From: OCS116 sp051531935
GTDB taxonomy: Bacteria; Pseudomonadota; Alphaproteobacteria; Rhizobiales; OSC116
Assembly (NCBI GenBank): GCA_051531935.1
Contig: JAOPTR010000018.1
Coordinates: forward strand, 1-64,000
Direction of reading: 5' to 3'
Length of the DNA stretch: 64,000 nt
The notes under the pieces were generated by a model, which made no database searches, was not told the origin of the DNA, and saw only the letters and a list, made by a program, of their open reading frames with translations. A program made the translations under genes and the position numbers. This document shows, piece after piece, positions 17,082-26,166 of this stretch. Every line of letters begins with the position of its first letter. The first letter of the stretch is position 1.

Positions 17082-18284
17082 CTAGTTTGCTTTGCTCCAA
17101 ATAAACTCGTTGCCTTTTTGTGGGTCTTTTGGAACTAAGCGTGCCAAAACAAGTGATGCCATTGCAAATGCTGCGCCAATGAAAAACACATATGATGCGC
17201 CATACAGCACCCAAATGGCGCCATAGACTGCCGGTAGGAAAATGGCGGCTATGTGATTGATAGAGAAGGCGACACCTGCTGTGGGGGCGAAATCGGCAGG
17301 ATCGGCAATTTTTTGGAAATAGGTTTTCATAGCGATGGCCATGGCGAAAAATGCGTGATCGGCAATGAAAAGCGCGATGCCTGCCCATTTATTATCGACA
17401 AAGCCATAGCCGACAAAGATAATAATGAGGCCAATATATTCGATCGTGAGGACGCGTCGCTCGCCTAATTTGCCGACCATTTTGCCGATTTGTGGAGCAA
17501 GGTAGATATTAAAAATGCCATTGAAAAAGTATAGAGCCGCGATTTCGGTAACTGTGAAACCGAATTTTTCGACCATTAAGAAACCTGCGAATACCACAAA
17601 GATTTGACGGCGTGCACCACCCATGAATGTGAGTGCATAATAGAGCCAATAGCTTTTGCGCAGCAGCAATTGTTTGCGTTGTTCGTGCGGGACTTCGACC
17701 CTTGGGAAGGCTTTATAGATATATAAGCCGACGAGCATGGTGATGCTGCCTGCCAGAAGGAATGAGATTTCATAGCCGACATTAAGCTGACCATAGAATA
17801 CGAAGATGAAAATATAGGCCACAAGGCTTGCGGCTGAACCGATGGCGATTAATTTGCCGAGGTTTATAGGCGCTTCGTCTTTACTGAATAGCTGAAGTGA
17901 CAAAGATTGGTGCATGGTTTCATAATAATGAAAGCCGATCGACATGATGACGGTGGTGATATAAAGCCCCATGATGGATGGGAAATAGCCCACGATTGCA
18001 ACGCCAAAGCCCATAACGAAAATGGAAATAATCGCTAAGGTTTGCTCGCGAAAAAAATATAACATCAGAATGGCAGTGAAAGCTAGAAAACCCGGAACCT
18101 CACGAAGAGCTTGCAAGTTGCCCATTTCGGCACCGCTGAAATTAACAACATCGACTGCGAAATTGTTGAGCAAGGAACGCCATGTTGAAAATGAAAAATG
18201 CACGGCTGCTGCCATTATTGCCAGCATAACCAAAGGGGATTTGATTGAAAAATCAATGGAAAATATTTTTTTGAAGAAATTCAT
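17082..18284 (-). CDS. MFS transporter
   Basis: Twelve-segment major facilitator of 400 residues. Visible are a charged cytoplasmic N-terminus (NFFKKIFSIDFSIK), the REVPGFLAF loop after the second segment, and a central hydrophilic loop (KAFPRVEVPHEQRKQLLLRKSYW). The closest described family cannot be named with confidence. The ribosome site ACGGAG and the start codon are enclosed in a strong hairpin (18283-18314). It lies 75 bp downstream of the penicillin-acylase gene on the same strand, suggesting that it carries a substrate or product of that enzyme (inference). Confidence 0.85.
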   Translation of the reverse strand: MNFFKKIFSIDFSIKSPLVMLAIMAAAVHFSFSTWRSLLNNFAVDVVNFSGAEMGNLQALREVPGFLAFTAILMLYFFREQTLAIISIFVMGFGVAIVGYFPSIMGLYITTVIMSIGFHYYETMHQSLSLQLFSKDEAPINLGKLIAIGSAASLVAYIFIFVFYGQLNVGYEISFLLAGSITMLVGLYIYKAFPRVEVPHEQRKQLLLRKSYWLYYALTFMGGARRQIFVVFAGFLMVEKFGFTVTEIAALYFFNGIFNIYLAPQIGKMVGKLGERRVLTIEYIGLIIIFVGYGFVDNKWAGIALFIADHAFFAMAIAMKTYFQKIADPADFAPTAGVAFSINHIAAIFLPAVYGAIWVLYGASYVFFIGAAFAMASLVLARLVPKDPQKGNEFIWSKAN

Positions 18285-18314
18285 AAAGGCTCCGTTGCGT
18301 AACAGAGCCTTTAT
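18283..18314 (-). promoter_or_regulatory. Hairpin covering the ribosome site and start codon of the MFS gene
   Basis: On the minus strand, AAAGGCTCTGTT and AACGGAGCCTTT pair over 12 bp with one G-U wobble and an ACGC loop (18285-18312). Flanking bases extend the stem into the AUG. The Shine-Dalgarno ACGGAG is inside the 3' arm. No T-run follows, so it is not a standard terminator; translational control is the more likely role. Confidence 0.6.
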
Positions 18315-18358
18315 AGATGTGGTTTAAACTTTTGTCTTGTCAATTAAATTGATTGGTA

Positions 18359-20803
18359 TCAATTGACAGGAATGAGTTGCAGCGTGCCTAGGGCGTTGGG
18401 TTTATAGTTGACCTCATCCATAACCATGGGGATGAATTCGCCTGCTGTCCATTTTGGAAAATAATCACTGTAATATGGCGAGAATATATTGCCAGACTGG
18501 CCAGAGGAATGAATGTAGCGAGATTTTTCGAGGTCTGACAAATCGAACAAATGGCGCAGGCTTGGGCCATGGGTATTTTTGAATACCTCTTGCAGATCGC
18601 TACTTGTTGATTTGCTGTAAGACGCCACATTGACCGTGGTTTTGCCACCACCAATGGGTGTGACTAGGTTGAATATTTGATTGAGCGGCGAGACCTTATC
18701 GAATATACGATGTGCGCCGACGGATTGATGAACTTTGCCCCATTGCCAATCATTCATGTTTTTACCAAACTGTTTGGTGAGTTGGTCTTTGGTTTTGACT
18801 AATGATTGCGAGACTAGATCGGCACAGGTTTGTACTGTGCCATGCTCATTATGAATGTCGCCACACCAACGGCTCATGCCATTTGTATCGGCAAGCACTT
18901 GCTCCAAGAATAAATGATGCCTGCCATAGGCTTCGGTAAATTCGGGCAGGAGAATGGCTGTTTGTAGATTGTGCAGCCATAATGTAATGATGAGCATTTC
19001 GCGGCTATCGACGGTGCCGCGGCCATCCCACCCTTGAAGTAATTGATGAGCTATGCTTGCGTTATTATCTGACGGCGGTGATAGTGCGATGGCTTTATCG
19101 AGCAGTGGGCGGATATTCTGTAGGAATAGAGAATATTGATCGAGCTGGATGTCTTTGAGCGTATCCAGATTATGCTTTGGTTTTTCCTCAATAAGTTGTG
19201 CGATGCGATTGTAGCGATAGGGCAGTGACCATTTACTGGCGACATAATGTTTATAATCATCATCGACAATTTTGTGATTGGCGGTGGCGACATAACCTTT
19301 TGCGGGGTTGAATGTTTGCGGCACTTCATCGGCGGGGATATAGCCTTGCCAGTCGTATTTTGCATCCCAACCTGGGGATGGATATTGGCCATATAGCTCG
19401 TTATCTTTATGCCTTATAGGGATTGCACCTGGGGCGATGAAGCCTATATTGCCTTCGACATCGGCATAAACAATACTTTGAATAGGAGCTTTGTGATGAG
19501 TGGTTGCGGCCAAAACATCTTGCCAATTTTGGGCGGTGCTAAGCTTTGCGGAGGCATCTAGGCTTCTGGAATCTGGGTCGAGCGCTGTCCAACGCATGGC
19601 AATGACATGATCTTTGCCGAGTAATTGTTTAACATCGGCGATTTGATCGGACAGGACTGGGCCGTGGCGTGTGGCGCGGGTGATGAGTTTAATATCTTTG
19701 CCACCTTTGACTTTGATGATTTCCTCACGCGTGATGAAAGCTTCTTGGCCTGTTGGGGTTTTATAATGGCCAGGTTTGGTGATTTTTTCGACATATAAAT
19801 CTTGTGCATCGGGATCGGTATTGGTGAAGCCCCATGCGATTTTATCGTTACGGCCAAGCACAATATATGGGACGGCTGGCATGGTTGAGCCGATGGCGTT
19901 GAGGCTGCCATCTTTGGCTTTGAGGTGTGCGTGGTACCAAAGTGCGGGGGCGGTGAGCTGCAAATGGGGGTCGTTTGCGAGCAGCGGCATACCTGTTTGA
20001 CTTAGCGCGCCTGAAAGTACCCAATTGTTTGAACCAATGCCTTGGGTTGTTTGGTTGTCGATGATTTGGGAGATTTTAACATCATCGGAAATTGAGATGT
20101 TTTCGGCTAGTTTGAAACCGTATAGCTCTTGCGGGTTGGGTGGGATGAAAGTTTTATCACCCGGATAGGCAGGGTGAATTTGGGCGATTTGATTGGGTGT
20201 GAAATTGGCGGACATTTTAAAGCGGCTGATTTCTTTGCGCCATGTGCCGTTTAAATCCCACGCCATGATTTTCATCCATGCGGCGCTGTGGATGGGTTGC
20301 CAAGGCTCGGGTTTAGCCAATTGCAATATTGTAAACTCGACAGGTAGGATGTGATCTTCGGCCAAATAGGCATTCACGCCTGCGCTATAGGCTTCTAGCT
20401 CGGTTCTGGTTTGGGTGCTAAGCAGTGGGTAGGCGGCTTGGGCCGCGTTGAAAATGCCTAAATTCCGTAAGAATTTATCGGTGTCTAGGCCTTGTTCGCC
20501 GATGAGCTCTGACAATCGGCCTTGTGCGATGTGACGGTGCAGATGCATTTGCCATAGGCGATCTTGTGCATGAGCGTAGCCAATGGCGAAATAGGCATCG
20601 GGCGCGGTTTCGGCAATGATGTGGGGCAGGGCATATTCATCTCTTGTGATGCTGACCTTATCTTTGAGGCCTGCAAGTTCGATTTGACCATCGTAATTGG
20701 GTAAGCCGCTTTTAAAGTAGAAATAACCGCCAACCATTGCTGCAATGGCCGCCACGAGGACAAAACTTACAATATAGCCTAGATATTTGAATGTATTTTT
20801 CAT
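18359..20803 (-). CDS. Penicillin acylase family (S45) Ntn-hydrolase
   Basis: Periplasmic or membrane-tethered amidase of 814 residues that cleaves acyl-amide bonds; members act on beta-lactams, acyl-homoserine lactones or other N-acyl compounds. An N-terminal hydrophobic anchor (about 8-30) is followed by the alpha chain, with YAHAQDRLWQMHLHR. The self-processing site is GIG-SNNWVLSG, with Ser258 as the predicted catalytic N-terminal nucleophile of the beta chain. LANDPHL, ALWYHAHLK and a WGFTNTDPDAQD segment are further hallmarks. Full length. The substrate cannot be inferred; the downstream MFS gene may share the pathway. Confidence 0.92.
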   Translation of the reverse strand: MKNTFKYLGYIVSFVLVAAIAAMVGGYFYFKSGLPNYDGQIELAGLKDKVSITRDEYALPHIIAETAPDAYFAIGYAHAQDRLWQMHLHRHIAQGRLSELIGEQGLDTDKFLRNLGIFNAAQAAYPLLSTQTRTELEAYSAGVNAYLAEDHILPVEFTILQLAKPEPWQPIHSAAWMKIMAWDLNGTWRKEISRFKMSANFTPNQIAQIHPAYPGDKTFIPPNPQELYGFKLAENISISDDVKISQIIDNQTTQGIGSNNWVLSGALSQTGMPLLANDPHLQLTAPALWYHAHLKAKDGSLNAIGSTMPAVPYIVLGRNDKIAWGFTNTDPDAQDLYVEKITKPGHYKTPTGQEAFITREEIIKVKGGKDIKLITRATRHGPVLSDQIADVKQLLGKDHVIAMRWTALDPDSRSLDASAKLSTAQNWQDVLAATTHHKAPIQSIVYADVEGNIGFIAPGAIPIRHKDNELYGQYPSPGWDAKYDWQGYIPADEVPQTFNPAKGYVATANHKIVDDDYKHYVASKWSLPYRYNRIAQLIEEKPKHNLDTLKDIQLDQYSLFLQNIRPLLDKAIALSPPSDNNASIAHQLLQGWDGRGTVDSREMLIITLWLHNLQTAILLPEFTEAYGRHHLFLEQVLADTNGMSRWCGDIHNEHGTVQTCADLVSQSLVKTKDQLTKQFGKNMNDWQWGKVHQSVGAHRIFDKVSPLNQIFNLVTPIGGGKTTVNVASYSKSTSSDLQEVFKNTHGPSLRHLFDLSDLEKSRYIHSSGQSGNIFSPYYSDYFPKWTAGEFIPMVMDEVNYKPNALGTLQLIPVN

Positions 20804-20886
20804 GTTTTGCCCTTATTTACATTTGATTTTTTGATTGTAACCAGATGCCGTGAAATGTCGATTCAATATGTTTTGCCTTATGACGA

Positions 20887-20908
20887 AGCGCGGAAAAAAT
20901 TGCCTATT
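20887..20908. promoter_or_regulatory. Candidate activator site upstream of flgE
   Basis: GCGCGGAAAAAATTGCC followed by TATT resembles the GCGGGCAGAATTTGCC element upstream of flgI. It lies about 85 bp before the sigma-54 element, the usual position for an NtrC-family (FlbD-like) enhancer. The match is by eye. Confidence 0.4.
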
Positions 20909-20989
20909 GGTAAGGGTTTACTAACCATAACTACCTAGCGAAAGATAAGGATTCATTGCTAACTTATTGAAAAATATAGATTTAATTAT

Positions 20990-21005
20990 TGGCATGCTAT
21001 GTGCA
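20990..21005 (+). promoter_or_regulatory. Sigma-54-type promoter for flgE
   Basis: TGGCAT-GCTAT-GTGCA keeps the invariant GG-N10-GC of -24/-12 promoters (consensus TGGCAC-N5-TTGCA). Transcription would start near 21016, giving a leader of about 140 bases before flgE. Confidence 0.6.
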
Positions 21006-21086
21006 TTGTATAGATTTGAATTAATGCCTGCTAATAGAAGTGAACCTAAGGAACTTGGTTATTGCTTGTATTGGAGGCGAGAGATT

Positions 21087-21158
21087 ATGCTGCTGAGCCG
21101 TGTATATAATGGTCGGTGGCGAATGATAGACCTGAATTATTTTGTAAAGGGGATATAA
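21087..21158 (+). CDS. Candidate 23-residue leader peptide coupled to flgE
   Basis: ATG at 21087 follows a strong GGAGG (21073-21077) with 9-base spacing. The reading frame runs 23 codons and its TAA (21156-21158) shares its last base with the flgE ATG. The product, starting MLLSRVYNGRW, has no recognised family. A coupling or attenuating role for hook-protein synthesis is inferred; the frame could also be chance. Confidence 0.4.
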   Translation: MLLSRVYNGRWRMIDLNYFVKGI

Positions 21159-22540
21159 TGGGTATTTTTGGCGCGATGACAACAGCAGTGAGTGGCCTGC
21201 GGGCTCAATCATTTGCTTTGGAGCATATTTCGGATAATATTGCGAACTCGCAAACAATTGGTTTTAAGCGAACAGAAACCTCTTTCATGGATGTGGTTTC
21301 GGCATCTAACCCGCGGCAACAACAATCTGGTGCTGTGATGGCATTTACACGATCGACAAACGATACGCAGGGCGATTTGCTGGGTTCGGAAACTGATACC
21401 CATTTGGCGATTAACGGTGATGGTTATTTTGTGATTTCTGAGCGAACTGGCGTGACTGATGGACTGCCAATTTTTGATGGTGTTTCACGTTACACTAGAC
21501 GTGGTGATTTTAGCCTAGATAAAGACGGTTATTTGGTCAACGGTGCTGGTTATTACCTGATGGGTAACCCAATTGATGCTGTGACGGGTAACCCTGCTGG
21601 TGGTGTTGCGGAAGTGATTAAATTCTCCAAGGATTTTTTAGCTGCGAAACCAACATCGACTTTGAATTATAGGTTGAACCTGCCGACATACCCAAGAACA
21701 AGTAATGCTAATGAAGGTTTGCCTGGTTCTGAGCTATTGTCTACAAGTTTACAGGCTGACCCATTGGCAACACCCGGTACGGCTGCTTTTAAAGGTGACA
21801 TTATTAGCACTGACGAAGAGCAGTTTTTACGTGAATCGGTGGCTGGTGAAGCGACGACGATTTTTGACCAAGCTGGTAATAATGTAAATGTGCAGATTCG
21901 TTGGGCAAAGCAAAATAACACTGCGGGTGCCAATGAATGGGGTATGTACTATCTTTCAGATACTGATCCTGTGTCACCAACTGATGTGAAATGGACAAAA
22001 TTACCTGATAATTATGTTTTTGGTACGAACAGCCAGTTAGCATCGCCTGTGGGTGACGTAACGATTAGTAACATGACGATTAACGGCTCGAACCTTGGTA
22101 ACATTTTGATGAAGCATGGTACTAACGGTATCACGCAATATTCTGATTCTGGTGGTGTGCCGATTGTGAATGAAATTACCCAAAATGGTTATTCTGCGGG
22201 TGAACTTTCAGGCGTTTCGATTACTTCAAAAGGCCGTGTGGCTGTGACATATACCAATGGTATTGTGGTTGAAAAATCGGCCATTGCGATGGCGTCATTT
22301 AACGCTGATAGCTTGCTGAGAAAACAAAATGGTAGTGCGTTTATTGCAACCGCTGAGTCTGGCCCTCCATTGACAAGTGCCACTGGTTTTATTGTGGCTA
22401 ACCAATTGGAAGCTTCTAACACTGATATTGCGGAAGAATTTTCGAAATTGATTGTGACGCAGCAGGCTTATGCTGCGGGTACTAGAATTGTAACGACAAG
22501 TAACGAAATGTTGCAAGAAGTTATTAATATGAAACGTTAA
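21158..22540 (+). CDS. flgE: Flagellar hook protein FlgE
   Basis: Structural subunit of the flagellar hook, exported by the flagellar type III system. The start MGIFGAMTTAVSGLRAQSFALEHISDNIAN is the conserved rod/hook D0 motif, and the C-terminal EEFSKLIVTQQAYAAGTRIVTTSNEMLQEVINMKR forms the partner helix. The chosen ATG at 21158 follows AAAGGGG; the longer frame from 21116 extends into the leader. The 460-residue length is normal. First gene of the flgE-flgK-flgL operon, behind a sigma-54-type promoter, which is the Caulobacter-type arrangement for hook genes. Confidence 0.95.
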   Translation: MGIFGAMTTAVSGLRAQSFALEHISDNIANSQTIGFKRTETSFMDVVSASNPRQQQSGAVMAFTRSTNDTQGDLLGSETDTHLAINGDGYFVISERTGVTDGLPIFDGVSRYTRRGDFSLDKDGYLVNGAGYYLMGNPIDAVTGNPAGGVAEVIKFSKDFLAAKPTSTLNYRLNLPTYPRTSNANEGLPGSELLSTSLQADPLATPGTAAFKGDIISTDEEQFLRESVAGEATTIFDQAGNNVNVQIRWAKQNNTAGANEWGMYYLSDTDPVSPTDVKWTKLPDNYVFGTNSQLASPVGDVTISNMTINGSNLGNILMKHGTNGITQYSDSGGVPIVNEITQNGYSAGELSGVSITSKGRVAVTYTNGIVVEKSAIAMASFNADSLLRKQNGSAFIATAESGPPLTSATGFIVANQLEASNTDIAEEFSKLIVTQQAYAAGTRIVTTSNEMLQEVINMKR

Positions 22541-22580
22541 TTGAGTGAAACTTGATTACTAATTTGAAAATAGGTGACGA

Positions 22581-24464
22581 ATGGGACTAGGTCAAAGTGT
22601 GCAAAATGCTTTGGGCGGTCTACGGGCAACCCAGAAGGGCATTGAGGTTTCGTCACGCAACGTGGCGAATGCCAATACCGAAGGCTATACCAAAAAATCT
22701 GTAAGCCTTAGCAATAATGTGATTGCTGAGCGGGCTTTTGGTGTGAATGTTGGTGCGGTGACTCGTCAAGTTGACCGGTTTCTGCAAAGTAAAGTACATG
22801 GTGAATATGCCGACTTTAACAAGCTAAGTGTTCAGAGCCAATTTTTAGATTATGTAGACAATTTGTTTGGACGACCTGGCGATGATGGTTCGCTGGATTC
22901 GATTGTAAATAATGTAAGTACCGCATTGTCTGACTTTGCCAATGCACCGCAAACTGGGGCGACGAGGCAGCAAGTTATTGAAAATGCCAATTATCTGGCA
23001 TCTCATTTGCGCGATATGTCTGGCCAAATTCAAGAAATGCGGCAAAATACTGAGCATATGATTGCGCAAGAAGTGCAATTGGCAAATGATGCCATGCTTA
23101 ATATTGCGAGCCTCAACCACCAACTTGCATTGCAAAATGCTAACCAACCTGATGGTCGAGCAGATTTACAGGATAAGCTAGACAATTATGTTGACGACTT
23201 AGCCGCGATTTTTGACATTAAAACCGTTGAGGGCACTAATGGTACTGTTAAAGTGTTTACCCAAGGTGGCATTTTATTAGTTGACCAACAAGCCAACCAT
23301 TTGACATTTGATGAGCGTGCTAATTTAGGCCCTGAGCATCTATATTCGACCGATAATACCAAAAGAAACGTGGGTACGATTACGTTAAGCTATGGCGCAG
23401 CCTCTGGTATTGATTTGATTCAACAAGGGGCAACGAGAAGTGGTAAAATTTCGGGCTTGCTGGAATTGCGCGATGTGGTTTTAACCAATGCCCAAGATCA
23501 ATTGGATGAATTGGCGCATGGTTTGGCGCAATCATTTAACATAAAAGCTGTTGAAGGTGATGCCGTTACTGCGGGCGCGAATGCCGGTTTTAAATTGGAT
23601 TTAAGCGGCTTGGCAAACGGTAACGTTGCTGAATTTAGTTATAAAGATAATTTAACAGGTGCAACCAAGACCATTAGCTTTGTAAGGATGGCTGACAGTA
23701 GTAACCTGCCATTATCTGACAATATGACTGCCACGGGCGGTGATAAAGTATTTGGTATAGATTTTAGCGGCACGATGGCATCGGTCGAAGCGCAGATTGA
23801 AGCAGCGATTACCAGTGAAAGCCCTTATTTTAATGTGAGCCTTGTTGGCGGTACTGAAGTTCAAATTGTGGATGATGGCGCGCTAAACAATGTGGATGTG
23901 CTTGGGTTTAATGCCAAGCAAACCGTGGCGGGAACGCAGGGCGAAGGCGGTGCACTTAACTTCTTTACCGACCTGACCAATACGGGGGAAACCAATTATA
24001 CCAACAACTTAGAAAATGGTGGGCAGAAACGTGGTTACGCATCGCGGATTCGGATGAATTCGGTATTGGTGAATGACAATACGTTATTGGTGAAGGATGA
24101 GGCATCGACAGGCATTGGCAGCCAAGTGCGGCCGTTTGATTTGCTGAGTAGATTTACTGAAACCACATTTAGCTTTAATGCTGATTCTGGAATTGGAACA
24201 CAAAATTCGCCTTTTAAAGGCACGATGGATGATTTTACCCGCCAAGTGGTTGCAAACCAAACCTCGCGCGCGGGGACGCACCAAGGCAAGTTGGATAATC
24301 AAGAATTGATATTGAGTGCGCTGAATTCACGCATGGAAGGCATGACAAAAGTTAATGTTGATGAGGAAATGGCAAACCTTTTGGTTTTGCAAACCTCTTA
24401 TGCCGCAAATGCGCGAATTGTGAGTGTGGTAAAAGAATTAATGGATATGTTGATGCATATGTAA
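22581..24464 (+). CDS. flgK: Flagellar hook-associated protein 1 FlgK
   Basis: First hook-filament junction protein, 627 residues. The N-terminus has the D0 pattern with SSRNVANANTEGYTKKSVSL, followed by LDYVDNLFGRPGDDGSLDS as in FlgK. The C-terminus holds LDNQELILSALNSRMEGMTKVNVDEEMANLLVLQTSYAANARIV, the FlgK/FlgE helix. Ribosome site AGGTGACGA before the ATG. It lies 40 bp after flgE and 27 bp before flgL, so all three are likely one operon. Exported through the hook channel to cap the hook. Confidence 0.95.
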   Translation: MGLGQSVQNALGGLRATQKGIEVSSRNVANANTEGYTKKSVSLSNNVIAERAFGVNVGAVTRQVDRFLQSKVHGEYADFNKLSVQSQFLDYVDNLFGRPGDDGSLDSIVNNVSTALSDFANAPQTGATRQQVIENANYLASHLRDMSGQIQEMRQNTEHMIAQEVQLANDAMLNIASLNHQLALQNANQPDGRADLQDKLDNYVDDLAAIFDIKTVEGTNGTVKVFTQGGILLVDQQANHLTFDERANLGPEHLYSTDNTKRNVGTITLSYGAASGIDLIQQGATRSGKISGLLELRDVVLTNAQDQLDELAHGLAQSFNIKAVEGDAVTAGANAGFKLDLSGLANGNVAEFSYKDNLTGATKTISFVRMADSSNLPLSDNMTATGGDKVFGIDFSGTMASVEAQIEAAITSESPYFNVSLVGGTEVQIVDDGALNNVDVLGFNAKQTVAGTQGEGGALNFFTDLTNTGETNYTNNLENGGQKRGYASRIRMNSVLVNDNTLLVKDEASTGIGSQVRPFDLLSRFTETTFSFNADSGIGTQNSPFKGTMDDFTRQVVANQTSRAGTHQGKLDNQELILSALNSRMEGMTKVNVDEEMANLLVLQTSYAANARIVSVVKELMDMLMHM

Positions 24465-24491
24465 TTACATATGTGAAGACTGGAGACTGAA

Positions 24492-25979
24492 ATGGCAATT
24501 AAAGGTATAGGTACACACGGCTCGACCGCTTACATAAACCGTATCAATCGGGATATGTCTGATTTGCACGTGCAATTGTCTACGGGTAAAAAAGCGCAAA
24601 CTTATGGTTTGATGGGCAATGACCGTAATATCTCTTTGAAAATGCGAGCCGACACCAAATTATACTCTAATTATAATGAAGCCATTAAACGTGCCAATAT
24701 TCACTTGGGCAGCGTGCAGAATGTATTGACTAGCATTAACGACATTGAGCAAAATGCCCGAGCCGACTTTAACGGCACAGCAGTTTCGTTGCATGATGGC
24801 AGTTTTGAAAATGTAAAAATTGGTGCTAAGCAACGTTTAAACGATGCGATTAGTTTGATGAATGAAAATATATCGGGTCGGTATTTATTTTCTGGCACGA
24901 AACTGGATGAAAAACCTGTAGAGAGCTTGTCGAATATTATTAACGGTGACTCGCCTCGAGATGGATTGAAAACCTATATATCTGAGCGTTATTCAGCCGA
25001 TATGGGTGCGCTTGACAATGGCCGTTTGACAGTTGCGACTGTGGGCAACCAAGTGGATATTACTGAAGATTCATTGTCGGCATCGCCATTTGGTTTGAAA
25101 TTGGCCAACATTACGCAAAATGTAACGGGACTAGCCTCAACGGGACCAGTTGGTGACCCTGCCGCATTGGGAATTGATTTTACATTGGCTGTGCCAGTTG
25201 AAGGTGAAGCGATTACTTTAAAGTTTAATTTGCCTGATGGCTCGACAAGTAACATTACCATTAGCGCCAAAACCGATGGTACGAGTGATAAAGAAGGGTT
25301 TGTGATTGACGTTGACCCTGCCATTACCGCTGCGAATTTCCAGACATCAGTTAACGAGGCCATTGCATTTTTAGCCAAGGGCGAAATGCGCGCGGCATCG
25401 GCTGCAGTTGCCGCTGATGGGTTTTTTGCGCACCCACCTGTGCGTGTTGATGGAACGCCACTTGAAACGGCTGTGGCTGTAAAAGATGGCACGACGGCAG
25501 ATACGATGTCTTGGTATAATGGTGATTTAGACACCACCAACGCACGGGATAGCTTTAAAGTTCATGCCTCTAAATTTACAACATTAAGCATTGGCACGCG
25601 GGCGGATGAAGAGCCTTTACGTAATTTTGTGAAGAATATGGCTTTGATGGTTGCGGAAGAATTTGACCCTTCTAGTGCTGAATCTAATGCGCATTATGGC
25701 GCGCTTAAAACCCGCATTACCGCTGGGCTTTCTGACAATAATACCAAGACAAGTGTTTTGGAATTGGCGACAGAACTTGGCTATAAAGAAAAGCATTTAG
25801 AGAATTTGAATGTGCGTAATACGAGCCGCGTTCAATTGAGCTTGAACATTATTTCTGATGTTGAAGATTCGGATACCTATGAAGTGAGCGCGCAATTGCT
25901 TGAACTTAAGACGCAGCTTGAAATGTCCTATAAGACAACATCATTATTAAGCCAAGTTCACCTAATTAACTTTATTTAG
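24492..25979 (+). CDS. flgL: Flagellar hook-associated protein 3 FlgL
   Basis: Second hook-filament junction protein with the flagellin-like N-terminal domain: INRDMSDLHVQLSTGKKAQTYGLMG and RANIHLGSVQNVLTSINDIEQNARADF, then NENISGRYLFSGTKLDEKPV. The C-terminus is a flagellin-type helix (LLELKTQLEMSYKTTSLLSQVHLINFI). The length of 495 residues is larger than enterobacterial FlgL (about 317) because of a middle insertion. Last gene of the flgE-flgK-flgL unit. No clear intrinsic terminator follows. Confidence 0.9.
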   Translation: MAIKGIGTHGSTAYINRINRDMSDLHVQLSTGKKAQTYGLMGNDRNISLKMRADTKLYSNYNEAIKRANIHLGSVQNVLTSINDIEQNARADFNGTAVSLHDGSFENVKIGAKQRLNDAISLMNENISGRYLFSGTKLDEKPVESLSNIINGDSPRDGLKTYISERYSADMGALDNGRLTVATVGNQVDITEDSLSASPFGLKLANITQNVTGLASTGPVGDPAALGIDFTLAVPVEGEAITLKFNLPDGSTSNITISAKTDGTSDKEGFVIDVDPAITAANFQTSVNEAIAFLAKGEMRAASAAVAADGFFAHPPVRVDGTPLETAVAVKDGTTADTMSWYNGDLDTTNARDSFKVHASKFTTLSIGTRADEEPLRNFVKNMALMVAEEFDPSSAESNAHYGALKTRITAGLSDNNTKTSVLELATELGYKEKHLENLNVRNTSRVQLSLNIISDVEDSDTYEVSAQLLELKTQLEMSYKTTSLLSQVHLINFI

Positions 25980-26166
25980 AACTGACGCTAAACTTCGGCT
26001 TAGGATTTGTGCTTGATTGGCACTCTGCTTAGATGGTCTTGCGCATTAAATTTATGACTGTGGTTATATTAAGTATATAAAACGGACGTCAATATTCATC
26101 GTTGTTAAAAAATTGATTCTATGATTGAATGCAAGTATATGCGATCAATTACTTTGAGTGAATTAA

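Larger units (their letters stand above)
20804..21086 (+). other. flgE upstream region
   Basis: Non-coding stretch between the divergent penicillin-acylase gene and the flgE leader. It contains a candidate enhancer element (20887-20908) and a sigma-54-type promoter (20990-21005), both annotated separately, plus a TAACCATAAC motif near 20918 that resembles a CtrA half-site. Confidence 0.6.

Noticed and set aside
17071..17098. Bulged hairpin between the methyltransferase and MFS genes as a terminator
   Set aside because: It overlaps the MFS stop, has a bulge and lacks a T-run on either strand.
26018..26034. TGGCAC-TCTGC-TTAGA upstream of the 1461-aa gene as a sigma-54 promoter
   Set aside because: The invariant GC of the -12 element is missing (AG instead).
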